From positions 1 to 64,000 of the forward strand of contig CAMPDV010000540.1 of the NCBI GenBank assembly GCA_946699065.1: a stretch of 64,000 bases of DNA. The letters run 5' to 3'. The notes below the pieces were generated by a model that worked only from the letters and a program-made list of their open reading frames with translations, was not told the origin of the DNA and ran no database searches. The position numbers were made by a program, and so were the translations under genes. The DNA is from Loxodes magnus (lineage: Eukaryota; Ciliophora; Karyorelictea; Loxodida; Loxodidae). Of the stretch, positions 10,735 to 23,900 are shown in pieces (position 1 is the stretch's first letter; each line of letters starts with the position of its first letter).

Positions 10735-13037
10735 TTTATATATATAATATAATAAACTATATTACACTTTATCTTTATTTATTCTAAAGATTTAGTGAAG
10801 TCTCTTATTTTAAATATTTGAAAAATTTAGTATTATTAAACAAAAAGCTAAAATAAAATATTTTAAGTTTGATATAAAAAGCGAAGCCTTACTAGCTTTA
10901 TAATAAGAATAGTTTGTACTAAATACTTTTAGAATTTTTAGATTGATTATTTAAGCAAAAGTTTATTTATTCCCAAAATTATTTACAAACATTTGTAAAT
11001 ATTTCTTAAGAAATTGTGCTACTAATTTTATATAATAACTTTCTTTCATAAGACCTTTGTTGAATATAAAGGTAAAATTAATTTTTTACAAATACTAAAT
11101 ATATTTAAAATCTAAAGTTATTAATAAATTTATTAGCTATATTTAAATTAATATTTTCCATTTATTTGTATTCTCTACTTATATACCTTTATTGGTTTCT
11201 TCCGATATTTGTTGATTTATGATGAATGATTAATATAAGCATAAGAAATATTTTCTTCAGTGTATATAATTACAACTATTGCATTAATTTCTTCATAAAC
11301 ATACTAAACTTTATTATTGCTCTCGCTCTTTTATTGAAATATATATCTAAGCTATTAAAAATTTTAGTTTATTAAGAATAAAATTTAGATATTTGGCTTT
11401 TAGTGAATTTAGCTAAAATAGTAATATGATCTTTTTTATATACAATTATTAACCAAACAAAAAGTATAAAGCGCAGAGTTTACTTCAAATCCTTTTAATT
11501 AAAGATTGATTTACTCTTTAAAACTTCTATGTAAGTATCTGTTTCATGGCAAACTATTAAAAAAGAATTTAATATGTAAGTTAAAAATTATTGCTTAAAG
11601 CATAGGATTTATCTAAAATGTTGAGTACATAAATAAATATTAAAATATAAAGATAAACTATAAGAGTTTATATCTATAAGCAAATTAAAATACTCTCTAG
11701 TTTGATAACTGATATTAATTCTGCACTTAATTACCAAATTATATCAAATAAAATAACTCAATAGCAATAAATTATTGACTAGACAAAAGTATAAATCAAA
11801 GATACTACAGCTCACTCATTGTTAATAGAAACTTAAGATCAAGAAAATGAAATTAAGTGTATATTAATAATTTTTAAACAAATAGGATGAATAAAAAATA
11901 ATAGAACTACAACATAAATGATTTATTAAAGAAGATATATTAATAAAATTATTTTGATGTAGTCTATCTATTTAGAAAAGGTTATATTAATACTTTTTTA
12001 TCTAAAATTTAAATCTTCATAATACTTTTAAACAAATATCTTAATCACTTAAGTGTCTTAACTAAAATAATAACTTTTATAAAATTTTAAATATCTTTCC
12101 TAAATATTCTATTTGATTTAAATAATTTCTAAGAGATATAAATTAATTTATAAACAACTACTAATAATTTGCTGCTAGATAGACATAATTTAGCTTTAAG
12201 AAGAATAATAATAGTTAGTTGCTTAAAGAACAGAAATAAATTGTTATAATTGGAAATTATTTTAAATGTGCATATGTAAAACTAATAAAAATAATTAAAA
12301 GCTAATAAAACTTTTATCTACTTGCTTCTCTTTATTTATCATATTAAATATCCCTTTTCTTTTAAAAGTTTTAATAACATTTTGCTATTATTAGTATATC
12401 TAAAATCACATTCGTAATTAAGACTAAGTAATTATGCTACTAATAGAAATAATTTTGTATTAGTTTAAGAAATTATACAATATGTTTTGTTTACAATTAT
12501 AATGAAAGTCTAAATTTAAATACTAAACTAAATTAGCTATACCATATAAAATAATTTAACTTTAGCTAGTTAAATATTTTTATAAAAGACTAATAGAAAT
12601 AAATAATCATTCTAGTAAAAATACCAATTTAATTATAAAGAATTGCATGATTAAATACTACTAAAACAATTATTAGCCCTTATCTTTTGATTATTCTATT
12701 ACTTCATAAATATAAAAATTATTTATTTTTAAAAGGTAACTAAGCTTATATAATTAAGAAGCTTGTTTTCATTGCAAAGGTCTTAAGAAAGAATTTCTTA
12801 ATATTATCAGGTTATTTAGTTTATTTGAAACTAGGTAAAATAATAGATGGTAGTATTAATTTGATTCTATATAATAAACTAATGATAGTTTAAAGTTTAT
12901 ATTTATTGTATTTTTTCTTCTTTAATATATTAGTAGCAATTTAATTGATCTAGTAATAAGGAACAATAAGTTATGATATGGCTATGTAAGTTGATAAGTA
13001 TATAATGAAAAGTAGATAAATAATCTTATAATATTGG
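10735..13037. other. Long AT-rich region without recognisable gene
   Basis: About 2.3 kb of low-GC sequence with scattered A/T tracts. I find no knuckle, kelch, RING, GTPase or RT signature in any frame and no tandem repeat of note. Confidence 0.5.
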
Positions 13038-16000
13038 TTTATATGGTAATTTTATAGTTAAAGTTTGATTATATTTAGCATGTATAAATAAATTTAGTTT
13101 ATCTCATATTTAGATAGATATTCTAGGTTTTAGAATTTAAATAGGTTTGGTTTAAATATAGTAAGGTTTTAATTTAAGTTAAGAAAGCATTTTAGTAAAT
13201 AAAGGTAGAATATATAATTAACTAAGAGGTTATTATTTGATAAGGTTTATTACTATTAATATATTAAAGCAAACAGCTTCTACTATCTATTTATTAATAA
13301 ATACTTTATAAATAAGCAGATGATATAGCTAATTCAATTATTAAATACCAAGATAATTCAATTATTTGTTATAAGTACCACAGCTATAGATATAATAAAA
13401 GCTATTGCCTTTCTTTTTTACAATAAATAAACAAGCTACAGCTACTTAATTAGATTTTAGCTTATAGATTATTATGAAAGCCTATTAAATAAATAATAAT
13501 TTGAAGGCTTAAAAAGAGTGAATTAGTTTAAAGTTTATTGATTATAATAAGTATAGCTGGTATTTTAAAAGACACTATTACTTTTGCTTACTAGTTTGCT
13601 TCATTTAAACCAACTATTATATTCTTTATTTTATACTATTGATAGAGAAATAATCATTAGTTTAAATTAAAATTTGGGGCAATCCTTTAAGTTTTAAATA
13701 GATAAAGGAACCCTAAAAAAGAATCTAGACTCAAACAAGTTGAATTAAATTAGATATTGCAAAGGATTTTTAAGTTTTACACTTAGATTGGTTGTATTAT
13801 AAGAACATGATTAGTAGTAACTAATAAAAAGAACTAAGAAATATAATAAAGTTAAAGATAAAATAATAGTTCTATAATAAATGTAAATGCATATATATAA
13901 ATAATTAGTTAAACATCTAATTCTATTAACTTACTATATTTTATTTCCTTAACATCGTATTATATTTCTATTATTATTCCTAGCATTGTAATAATCAAGA
14001 TATACAAATTAAGTTAAATATGTATCAAACTATATTATAATTAAATATATCAATAGTTCATAAGTAAATTTACCTATTATTAAAATTACCTTAGAGATCA
14101 AGTATTAATATCAGACAAATAGTATAACCTTATATTAGATAAACCATACTAACTTATTCAAGGTAAACAGATGCTAAATCAGATATTTATAAACTGAACG
14201 TAATTATTAATATAGTAAAGCTTTGTTTTATCTTTAGTATATTACTAATAATAGGTTAAAAGAAGCTTTAATATTAGGGATATATTTAATTTAATTCTTT
14301 ATATTTTAGTAAATTGCTTATATAAATTTAGAAGTTCCTTTATTAATTATTGCTCTTAATGATTATTAGTTAATTTTCTTATTTAATTTATTAATTAGAA
14401 TAGATAATAGAACATATTAATTATTTAGAAATCTCTAATAATATCTGTTGAAGTATAAAATATTTGTTGTTCCTTATTTATTTTTATTGTTCTACAAATT
14501 TATAAAATAATAAATTAATACCAGAGTATTTATACTAGGATATTAACTTCCTTATAAATATTATGCAGTTTTTTAGCATCTTAATTATTAAGCCTTAATT
14601 AACTTTAACTAGCTTTTATAAATTTATAATTGAGAAAAATTTAATTAGAAAGCAACTAGAATAGTACACAGTTTATATATCATTATTGATGTATTCTTTA
14701 TCTCTTTAATAATAATATTTTTATTTATAGTTCATGGCTTTTTTATTTATATCTAAGAAACTAACACTTAAAAATAAAAATTTAAATGTATTTATAATTT
14801 AAAGCTAGCAACTAAAACGATTCACTAAGAAGTAAAGATACTAGCTTTACAATACTTTCTCTCACTCTTTCCTTCTTTCATTAAATAAAATTTATTAAGA
14901 ATGTCCCTACAATAAGTATGATAGCATAGTCTTCCTAAAATTGCTTTACTATCATTTCTTCTTCTACATTTAGTATATTCATCTGTTCTAATTATTTTTA
15001 TAAATCTAGGTTTAAAGGTTAAAATTAATTATCTTAATTTTGTTTACTAAAATTTTAGTTAAAAAGAATAAATTTATAGAGGATATAAGCAAAAAGTGTT
15101 AATAAGAACAAAAGTTAATTAAAGAAAAAGGTTTAGTAAGGAAATAAAATACATTGGTTCACATTAATCAGTAGTAAAAGATAATCTAAAGCTATTATTT
15201 AATTAAGCTGTAAACATTTAATTATTTATCTTTATAAGTAAAATTTTCTAATTACTTAGATATATTTAGTGAGCAACAATAGTGTTTAGTATATTGAAGA
15301 TATAAGAAACTAAAATAATTTTTAATTTTAAGAAAATAAAAGTTTATCATTGATATTAATAAAGCAAACTAGCATATAACTAACTCATTGGAATTTTATC
15401 CCTTATATCTAGTTTATTTATATAGCTTTAGAATATAAGCTTATTTAACAAATTAGAATAATTATTATACCCTTCTTAGATTTGTATGTTTAAGCTGAAT
15501 CTCTTTTATGATTTAACTAAATTATAGATATACTTTTATATTAGTTAGTTTTATTTTAGGTATTAAAAAGCAGGATTTATAATTTTTCAGGCTTTAGAAA
15601 ATCCTAATAAATCTTTAAAAATATTGAAAGCTATAAGGTAATCAATTTACCTTAAGAATAGGTTATTTCATGCTAAATTGATTAAGATAATTCAAAAACT
15701 TCATTGAGTATACTGAATTTAATTCCTTATTATTAGAATATATCTCAAATAATAAAGATAGTGCTTACACTATTTTTAAATAAAATATTAGCTATCTAAA
15801 TATTTCTTAGTTATATTAAAGGATTTTAAGAACTTAAAAGAAACTATTAAGATTTATGAATCTAGATATTAATTAAATAGCTAAGCACTTTGATAGCTAA
15901 TCAGATAAAGTCTATTACAATTTTATTTAACAGCTATAAAATCTTTATTTGTCTGATTTATAAGAATATTCTTCAAAAGTATTTTAGTTAAATAAATCAA

Positions 16001-16315
16001 TGTTCTTAGTTAATTTCATGTTGAAATAACTTATAATTTAATTAAATTGAAGTAGCTTAAGAAAATCAAGTGATATAAATATAAATTTGCTTTAATTATT
16101 AATAAATCATTTCAGCTAAAAGCTGACTAGAATATATTCACAAACATAATTGTATAAACATTAAGTATTTTCTTATTAATTATAATGCTTGTATAGTTCT
16201 CATTTATAGCTATTTAATTTATAAAATTAAGCTTTACTTTAAATTATATCTTCAGCTTTAGCTTTAAGAAGTTATCGTTAACTATAGATAAATTATTTAT
16301 TTTTTTAAGCAGCCA
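13038..16315. other. AT-rich non-coding portion of the duplication
   Basis: More than 3 kb of AT-rich sequence with no convincing gene on either strand, highly similar to 51112-54370. It forms the upstream region of the kelch gene. Nothing further recognised. Confidence 0.5.
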
Positions 16316-16319
16316 AAAA

Positions 16320-18480
16320 ACGTCTATCCTTATTATTTGTCTCTTGCTTTCACTATCTTAAGCTTAATGAAGATAATTCCCAGAAAGTTCTACTCCTCCA
16401 ACAAGACGCTATTTATTTTACGGTAGTATATAGTTAGAAGCAAAACTTTGTTTCAATTTCTATGGGAAAGGGAGATAAAGACATAATTTTCAATGATGTT
16501 TGATGGCTTGATTTAGCATAAAATTATTGATATTTAATACCAGTATCAAGCTAAGTAAATCCTGAAGCTAGATTCTTAGGCACTTCTTAATAAGTAGAAA
16601 ATTAAGAAATTATGATTATATTTGGAGGATAATCAGCATATGGCATTCATAACGATTTATGATCCTTCTCTATTCAAAATTATGAATGAAAAAAAAAATT
16701 ACTTAAGGTAAAAAGCCACTTCCCAGAACAGGACATACTTCAGATCTAGTATAGCAGGAAGATGGAAGCTACCTTCTATATATCTTTGGAGGAAACACAT
16801 ATGATGGATAAGTAAATGACGTTTGAGTTTATAATTCTTAACTTAATAAGCGAACAGAATTGAATACAACAGGAGATTCTCCTCCTGAATAAAATAAAGC
16901 TCAAATTTTTTACGATGATAACGAACTGATTGTCGTAGGCTCGGGAGCAGTAAAAGATGAAAACATGTATATCTTAAATTTAGCAAGCTTAGTTTGAAGA
17001 AAAATGGATTAAAATAATTCATCTTAATCATAATACTTTGCTTCGAGTTGCTTAGATAAAAAGAATAAAAGGATATACAGAGTTTCAGAATTATCTGATA
17101 ATTTATTAGATAATGTTGGAGAATTGTTAGAACTTGACTACTCAAATCACGACAATTTTATCTGAAAGCTATTAGATGTTTAAAATTGAGATTATTTCAA
17201 AAGAGATTCCTTTTACACAGCATGTAGTGATGAAAAAATTTGGATGATAGGAGGCAGATCTTAGACGGGTATTAAAAACGATGTGATTTGTTTAGACTTG
17301 TAAAAACCAAAATTAGAGTGAGAAATAATCTAGGATAGTATCGATTTTCCCGAACCTGTGCCTACCACACTATGAATGTAATCTCTGGAAGTGCCTATGT
17401 GTTTGGAGGTATAAACTCAGAATAATAGTTACTTAACAGTATTTGGAAGCTAGACTTAGAAAATTGGATGTGGTAGTAAGTTCAGGTATTTGGATCCTTG
17501 CCGCAGGAAATATTCGGGCATATTGCTGCTCAGAATGGAAATTTTTTGACAATATGGGGGGTTAAGGAAATTCAGAAATGTTAAATGATATGTACAAGTT
17601 CAATACAATTAGTAGAACGTGAGAATAAGTCTCTCAAAAAAGTCCTCCAACTCCAAGAAAATTTGCCTGTGGTACAATGGTTGGAAAACATTTCTACATG
17701 TTTGGTGGATAAACCATCTCAGGAGAAACCAACTAACTATGATAGTTAGACTTAGGATCCAGTGTATGACTACTTCTCAACAAAGACAAAAATTATCCTA
17801 GAAAACTTATACACTGTAACCTTCATGAATATGAAAACGTTCTATACATTTCACTAGGCACAAATTTACAGGATTCCGATAATCCATATATTTATTCTTA
17901 CGATCTCTAAATATTCCAATTTCGAGAAGATTGAGTAGTATTAGAGAATTGAGGAATAACTGGATTTAGTGCAGTTGATAATTTTATGGCCATTTACGGA
18001 GGACTGAGCTGAGGATTATTTCCCTATAATGATATGATACTAATAGATTTAGAATAAAAAAGGATACTAAAGCTATCGAAGCTAGTGATTAAATGAATTA
18101 AGTATGGGGTCATACCATGATTTATTATAAGAGAATGTTAATGTACTTTGGAGGAGTTTTTATCTAAGGAGGTTTTAGTGTAACCAAAAAATCCATAAAC
18201 TAATTTTGAATTTACGATATTCCTCGGCATTGTAGTCCTAACTTAACTTTATGTGGATTGCCTTGTAGCTATGGAACTTATGAAGATGAAAACGGAGAAT
18301 GTTAGTTTTATCCTCGTGGTACTTATACGAAATAAAGTAACAATATTCAATATTTACTTACCTTCTATGTCTTAACAATATTAAATCTTTACTTACTAGC
18401 TATGTAGTTAACAATATTAAATGTCAACTTGTCATCTATGTGTTAACAATATTCAATTTTTACTTACCTATATTAAAATT
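16320..18480 (+). pseudogene. Secreted kelch-repeat protein, copy A, start codon lost
   Basis: Same gene as 54378-56504. Kelch blades are obvious: MIIFGGQSAYGIHNDLW, YIFGGNTYDGQVNDVWVY, YVFGGINSEQQLLNSIWKL, HFYMFGGQTISGETNQLWQL and MAIYGGLSWG. The invariant Trp after each FGG is usually TGA and sometimes TGG, and Gln is usually TAA/TAG. In this copy the ATG of copy B is ACG (16320-16322), one extra T follows at about 16423, and the A-tract near 16689 has a different length. The sister copy has its own frame breaks elsewhere. Decay is likely, although homopolymer sequencing error could explain some breaks. The Cys of copy B's GECQLCPRGTY is replaced (Phe-Tyr) here. Confidence 0.75.
18338..18475 (+). 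repeat. ~36-bp minisatellite, 4 units (copy A)
   Basis: Unit approximately TTAACAATATTAAAT plus TTTACTTACC...TATGT. Copy B has three units. In copy B each unit encodes 12 mostly hydrophobic residues, such as LTILNLYLLAMQ, at the C-terminus of the kelch protein. The extra unit here is 35 bp, so it also shifts the frame and removes the TGA stop used in copy B. Confidence 0.8.
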
Positions 18481-18499
18481 TTGAAATGTGTCGTACTTC

Positions 18500-20490
18500 C
18501 TATAATAAGATTTATAATAATTTAAACTTACCATCTATATATAATTTTTAAATTAAAACTTTAACTCACTCCAATACATTTAGAGCTATTAACCATCCAC
18601 GATCTATAAACATTGTATCGTCTAAAAACCATATTCTAATTTATTGTTATTCTTAAAGATGTCCAATGACCATTATTTTAAATTAGTTTATTTTTCTATC
18701 ATGTTCTTTAGTTATCAGATAGTGTATCTTATTTAACTGTAAGATTCACAGATTTATTATTAGGTGATATTATCGATATTTATATTTCTTATTTTATGAC
18801 CTTTGTCGATTAAGATTAGGAAGCTTACTCTTAGATATTTTAAACACTCTAGACTTATTGATTTTACTTATCCTAAAGAACTTAAACTAACACTTATTGC
18901 TAGACTTACTACTAACTTTATTAAGCTTATATTTACTTACTCAGAAACTCACTCAACTAACACGTAAGCTATTATCTTTTCTCCAATAAATTTTGAATCA
19001 TTTTTCAAAATTAGATCTCTCCTATTATAAACTCTTAATTTACTAACTTAACTCCTGATTCCATGACATATTATTATTGCTAGCCTTAGTAAGTGCATTC
19101 AAACTATTCTCTTATTGCCTATTTAACTCACTCAACTTATTCAACTAACCCCTTAAAAGATTATTATAATTTTTTTAAAGTTCAAGCTAACTCTCCAACT
19201 CTCTTATTCTGCTCTCTTTCTATAAATTTAATTTTTCATACTACTACTATATAGTGAGATTCCTCTATTCCTTCTCTTTGTCTAAAGTAACTGCTTTATT
19301 GGCAATTAATATTAAAGACCCTGAATTGATAAATGTTTTATTTATTATTTCAATTCCTTAAACTTATTTTTATAGTCTTATAACTAGAAGTTATTTTGTT
19401 TCAAGATAGTATTTTACTGCTAGAGCATTCTCTCTCGTTATATCTCTTGATCCTCTATTTCTTGCTAGTTATGAGATATTTGTTCTCTTAAGCCATTCAA
19501 CACCAAATCCTACTCTTTAATAACTTAAAGTAACTTTTAGATTTATTCTTTACTTTCCTTATTAACACTCTCATAATATTAAGCCTACAACTAACTCTCC
19601 TTTCATAAAAGTTATATAGTTCTTTAAAAGGATTATATCTATACTCTCTATCTAGCATGCAATTCCTATTCTAAACCAAACTAACTCCCTTTCATCATCT
19701 TTTAAAAAACTTAAGCTTCCACATTCTAAGGTATAAGAATAGCTTAATATTAAGAATATTTTTATTCTTCATTTATTTGATTTTCTTAAAGCTATACTTC
19801 CAATCTCTCTAATTAATTCTTCTTTATCTCACATTACTATATAGTGGTCTATTACATTTATCCGATACTCTCTACTTACTTACTCATCTCAAAAATATTA
19901 TTTTAACTTATTTCCTACCTACTCTATTCGCCTTTCTCCTATACTCTTATCACCAACTCCTCACATGCTTACTCTAAACTTCTCTTGATATTATCATAGA
20001 TCTATACTATATATTTTATATTTATCATATAATCTTAAGCCAACTACATTTATCATTAGCCTAAGACAGAAGAATATTGATTCAACCTCTCTTTCATAGC
20101 ACTCAAAATCATTTACATTCGAACTTACATAATAGGAACGATTTCCTCTTATCTACCACATTGATGCTTCTTATGAGAATTCCATTGGCATTTTTCACAT
20201 ATTAATATACTGTCACTCAGACAATAAAAAGCTAGAATCTCATTATGCTCTTAACATATATTCAGTAAGTTTTATTTTGACTCCTCTTAAAGATGTGAAA
20301 CCTCCATTTCTAATTTTTCAATTGGTCTATAAGTGATGATGTTGTGCTTTTTACAATTAAACATCTATTAGATTTTGTAGAAGCTTTTCAAACATCTCTC
20401 ACAAAGAATACATCCACAATCCAACTTTCTAGGCTTTCTAAACTCTTAGTTGAAGTCTTTTTCGCAAGCTTCGCATTTAGATGGTAGCAT
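18500..20490 (-). CDS. RING / B-box / coiled-coil (TRIM-like) protein, copy A
   Basis: Starts MLPSKCEACEKDF at 20490. Zinc ligands of a RING-type finger are C6, C9, C25, C27, C30, C33, C46 and H49. A B-box follows with C79-x2-H82-x7-C90-x7-C98-x2-C101-x4-H106-x2-H109, an exact B-box 2 spacing. The rest is a long Gln/Glu-rich coiled coil (for example EQISHNQQEIEDQEIQRE). One frame change near the A7 tract at about 19175 is needed; beyond it the coiled coil resumes (QLTCQLSEFLSKQIQAQQ). The 3' end, converging on the kelch gene, is uncertain. TRIM/RBCC proteins are usually ubiquitin ligases that oligomerise by the coiled coil. The C-terminal domain is not recognised. Confidence 0.8.
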
Positions 20491-20995
20491 TTTATTTTTG
20501 AATAGACTAAAAAGAAAGTAATTTTTGGTTTTAAGAGATTTAGATATGAAACTAAATAATAATCCTTTTAATTACTTATAACTTAATAAATAGAAGAATA
20601 ATTACTATTAAAATTAAAATATAAAATGGAAGAATTTTCCCTCTAAAATTTTAGATAATTTATAAATAATAAATATTAAGCCACAACTAAATATTTAATA
20701 TAATCTTACAAACATGTAACATACTAATATATTAGTCAATTTTACATCACTACATTACTATATTTTATTTCAATAACTCACTATCATTTATGCTAAATCA
20801 ACCTAATAACCAAATATATTATCTAAAACATATACAAATATTTCAGCCAATTACTATTTAAATCCTATTTTTAATACCCTATACATCTCAACCTAATATA
20901 CAAAATCTACAATATTATATAACCACCAACTCATCAAAAACTACTTCCTACATATTTACAGTCATCTCTGAAAACGCAAATTAAACAAATTAATT

Positions 20996-23900
20996 ATGCA
21001 AATAAACCTACAACTTTATATCACCAAACTAGTAAACATAAAAATAAATTAGAATAGTTGCAAAATACCTAAATTACCTAGTACATAACTAAATTAATAC
21101 GCTTGACACAATATCAAAGAAAGATATCATCATTACAGAATCTTAAATTAACCTATAATTACATCCAAGACTTCTCGTTTATCACCTAAAAGTAACTGAG
21201 AAACCTGATAGTTAATCATAACTAAGTTTAGCAAGTTTTCTGAAATGCTGATCTCTTAAAGTTGCTAGAAATTGATATTTCCTGAAATTAGTATAAACCT
21301 TGACTTTCCTTTAAAAAATAGACTTGCAATAGAACCTCTTTAATCGTAAATATTACCCATACTTAGAGTAGATACTAAAGCTCCAAGAATAGGTTAAGAG
21401 TTACTGATATTGGAAAAGTATGAGTAACAGAATAAAAAGCAAAAATATAAAGCAGCTAGCTAAAGGAATAAGGAAGAGAGATTATTATAAAATAGCATGG
21501 AAAAATAGAAACCTTAGATTGTTTTTATGTTGATGAAAAATACAAAAATTTACAATTAAGCTAGCAGGTTGGATAGATTGCTGGTCTTCTAGGTGGGGAA
21601 AGTGAAATAACAAGTTATTAAGAAAGCTCGTATGAAGAAATTAAAATACCTTTAAAAATGATTATAGGTATTTTAAAAATATGCTATTACCTCTAAAAGT
21701 AGAATATCAAGGTAAATTCATGAGAAGTGCAAAATTCTTCTTAATTTCCTACATATTAGCTAAGATACATTTCATCCAAGAAAATCTGCATCTCACCTTA
21801 TATTTATAAAGAATAAAAAAAGTATTATAATTTTTATAGCTACATGTATGAAAAAGCTTTATCATTATCATAGCTGAGAAACAGAAATAAACAAACTTAA
21901 GAATAGCACGAAATAGCAGCTCTAAAGTAAGAAGAAGAGCTCAAAGGAAAAAAGGTAATCCATTCGACATTTCTGAAAATACTTCAAAGAATTAAAATTA
22001 TTCAGATTAGTCTAAATCTTAATTTCAGGAATTAATTTAAAGTTCTAGTAATCAATAAAGTAGAAGCAGCTTTATTAATCAAGGAGTCTAAATTTAAGAA
22101 TTTTTTAATGGTTATTTAGGATGAAAAATAGTAATCAAGAAGTAGAATTCTAAACAGATGTTTAACAGAAGATTTTTAAAAAAATTAAAAAAAATCTGCT
22201 GCCTTTTTTATCTTCAGTCGGATGTTTAAATCAAGGAAAGATATATTTCTGGCAAATTTTCGAAGCAGAGAAATTTAAATGTACTCAACAGCTTTTTCAA
22301 TCATGAAACTAAATTAAGATACAGTAAATGAGTAAAAATAACTGAAAGCTAGTAAGGCAAAACAGCTAAAAATAAGGGGAATAAATGTTGCTATCCTTGG
22401 AGAAATAACTAACTGAAGTCTTTAAAGTTTGTCTGAAATTAACGAGTCATTAAATTAATTAATTTTATAAGGGTAATATGGAGAGGTGACCAAAATGCTG
22501 TAAGTAAGTAGAAGCATCTTGAGGATAAATTTTTATCTCCCTTCAATTTTCCCTGCTTTCTATCTTCGGATCTGCTCAAAGACACTAGATAAAGTAAAAT
22601 AATAAATTTAGTAAAATGTAAGAATGATCAAGATATGAGCGATAGGTGGAACAGTAATCTAAGTAAAAGCGAAAAATAGTAAAATTAAATTAGTCTACAG
22701 GATAAAAAAAGCCAGGCTACTCAAAAAATTTCTAATTAAAAAAACTTACAAATCCAATCTAATTTAGAAAGCTATTTAAGCTCTAATTTGCAAAGATAAT
22801 AAGTAAGCAGAAAAGCCTCAAATTTTAAAAAATCTACTATAATACTAGAATAAAAAGGAATCAAGCGACGCCAAATAATTATAAGAATTTAGAGAATAAA
22901 TCAATTCCTCCTACTAACTTGATCTAAGCATCTTATAAATCAGGGTTATATACAAAGAAGAAAAGTGTCTTAGATTAAAAGAATGATAAAAAAAAAGAGG
23001 TTAATAGTAGAACTTAGCTCAAGAATATAAAATCAAACAATAAAAGCCTAAATGCAAAGTTCCTAGTTTACCTATATCAGATAAAACTCCAAAAAACTGA
23101 AGCTATAAAGGATCAACAAATCACTTTAAAAGAAACTTCAGTATCTAGAAAAATATCTAAAGCATATTGACTAAACGACGAAAGTAAGTACTTATACAGA
23201 AAGTACTAGAAAAGTTTAAATTATTGAAGAAATAATTAAAAAGCAGTTTTTTAAATAAAGGAAATTGAGATAATCTGCCAAAGAAAAAGGAAATAAAAGG
23301 GAAAAGAGCTGTCAAGGCCAAAGAGTAACATGTAAAAGAGTTTATATTAATCTGATTATTAACTCTAAAATTAATATGTAAAGATATTTTAGAACTTTTT
23401 AATATAGAAACAAAGTGATGATTACCATAATCATTTTTGAAAGTCCGAAAAAAAGAGATAAAACTAGTTCACTCAGCAAAAATAGAACCAAAGAAGATTT
23501 TAAACTCAGAAATACTTTTGAATAAAAGTGTTAAGAGCAAAAAAAATGGATTAATCTCTTCGACTCTCAAAAAATTAACTTAGAAACCTAAAGAGAAAAG
23601 CGGCAAAAGAAATTTAGAAAAAATAATAACAATAGGAGGAGTCAAGCTCTTCTTCAGAAGGTAAAGTTATGGTAGGATAAATAGAGATAAGTTAACCTAA
23701 AAACGAAACTAACCAAAAACTTTAAATTTAATTAGACCAAATGTAAAAAGTAATCTCAAATTATGAAGAAACAACTTACAACTTAGGCGAAAAAATACGG
23801 GAACTAATGAGTAACATAGAAGATTAGAACAACGAATTACTAATACTTAGAAGATAACTTATTTGTAGCAAATTAATAACGGAAGAATAACTCTGAACTT

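Noticed and set aside
16843..17145. 100-residue minus-strand protein, also at 54899-55201
   Set aside because: Conserved in both duplicates only because the kelch gene on the other strand is; the kelch reading explains the sequence.
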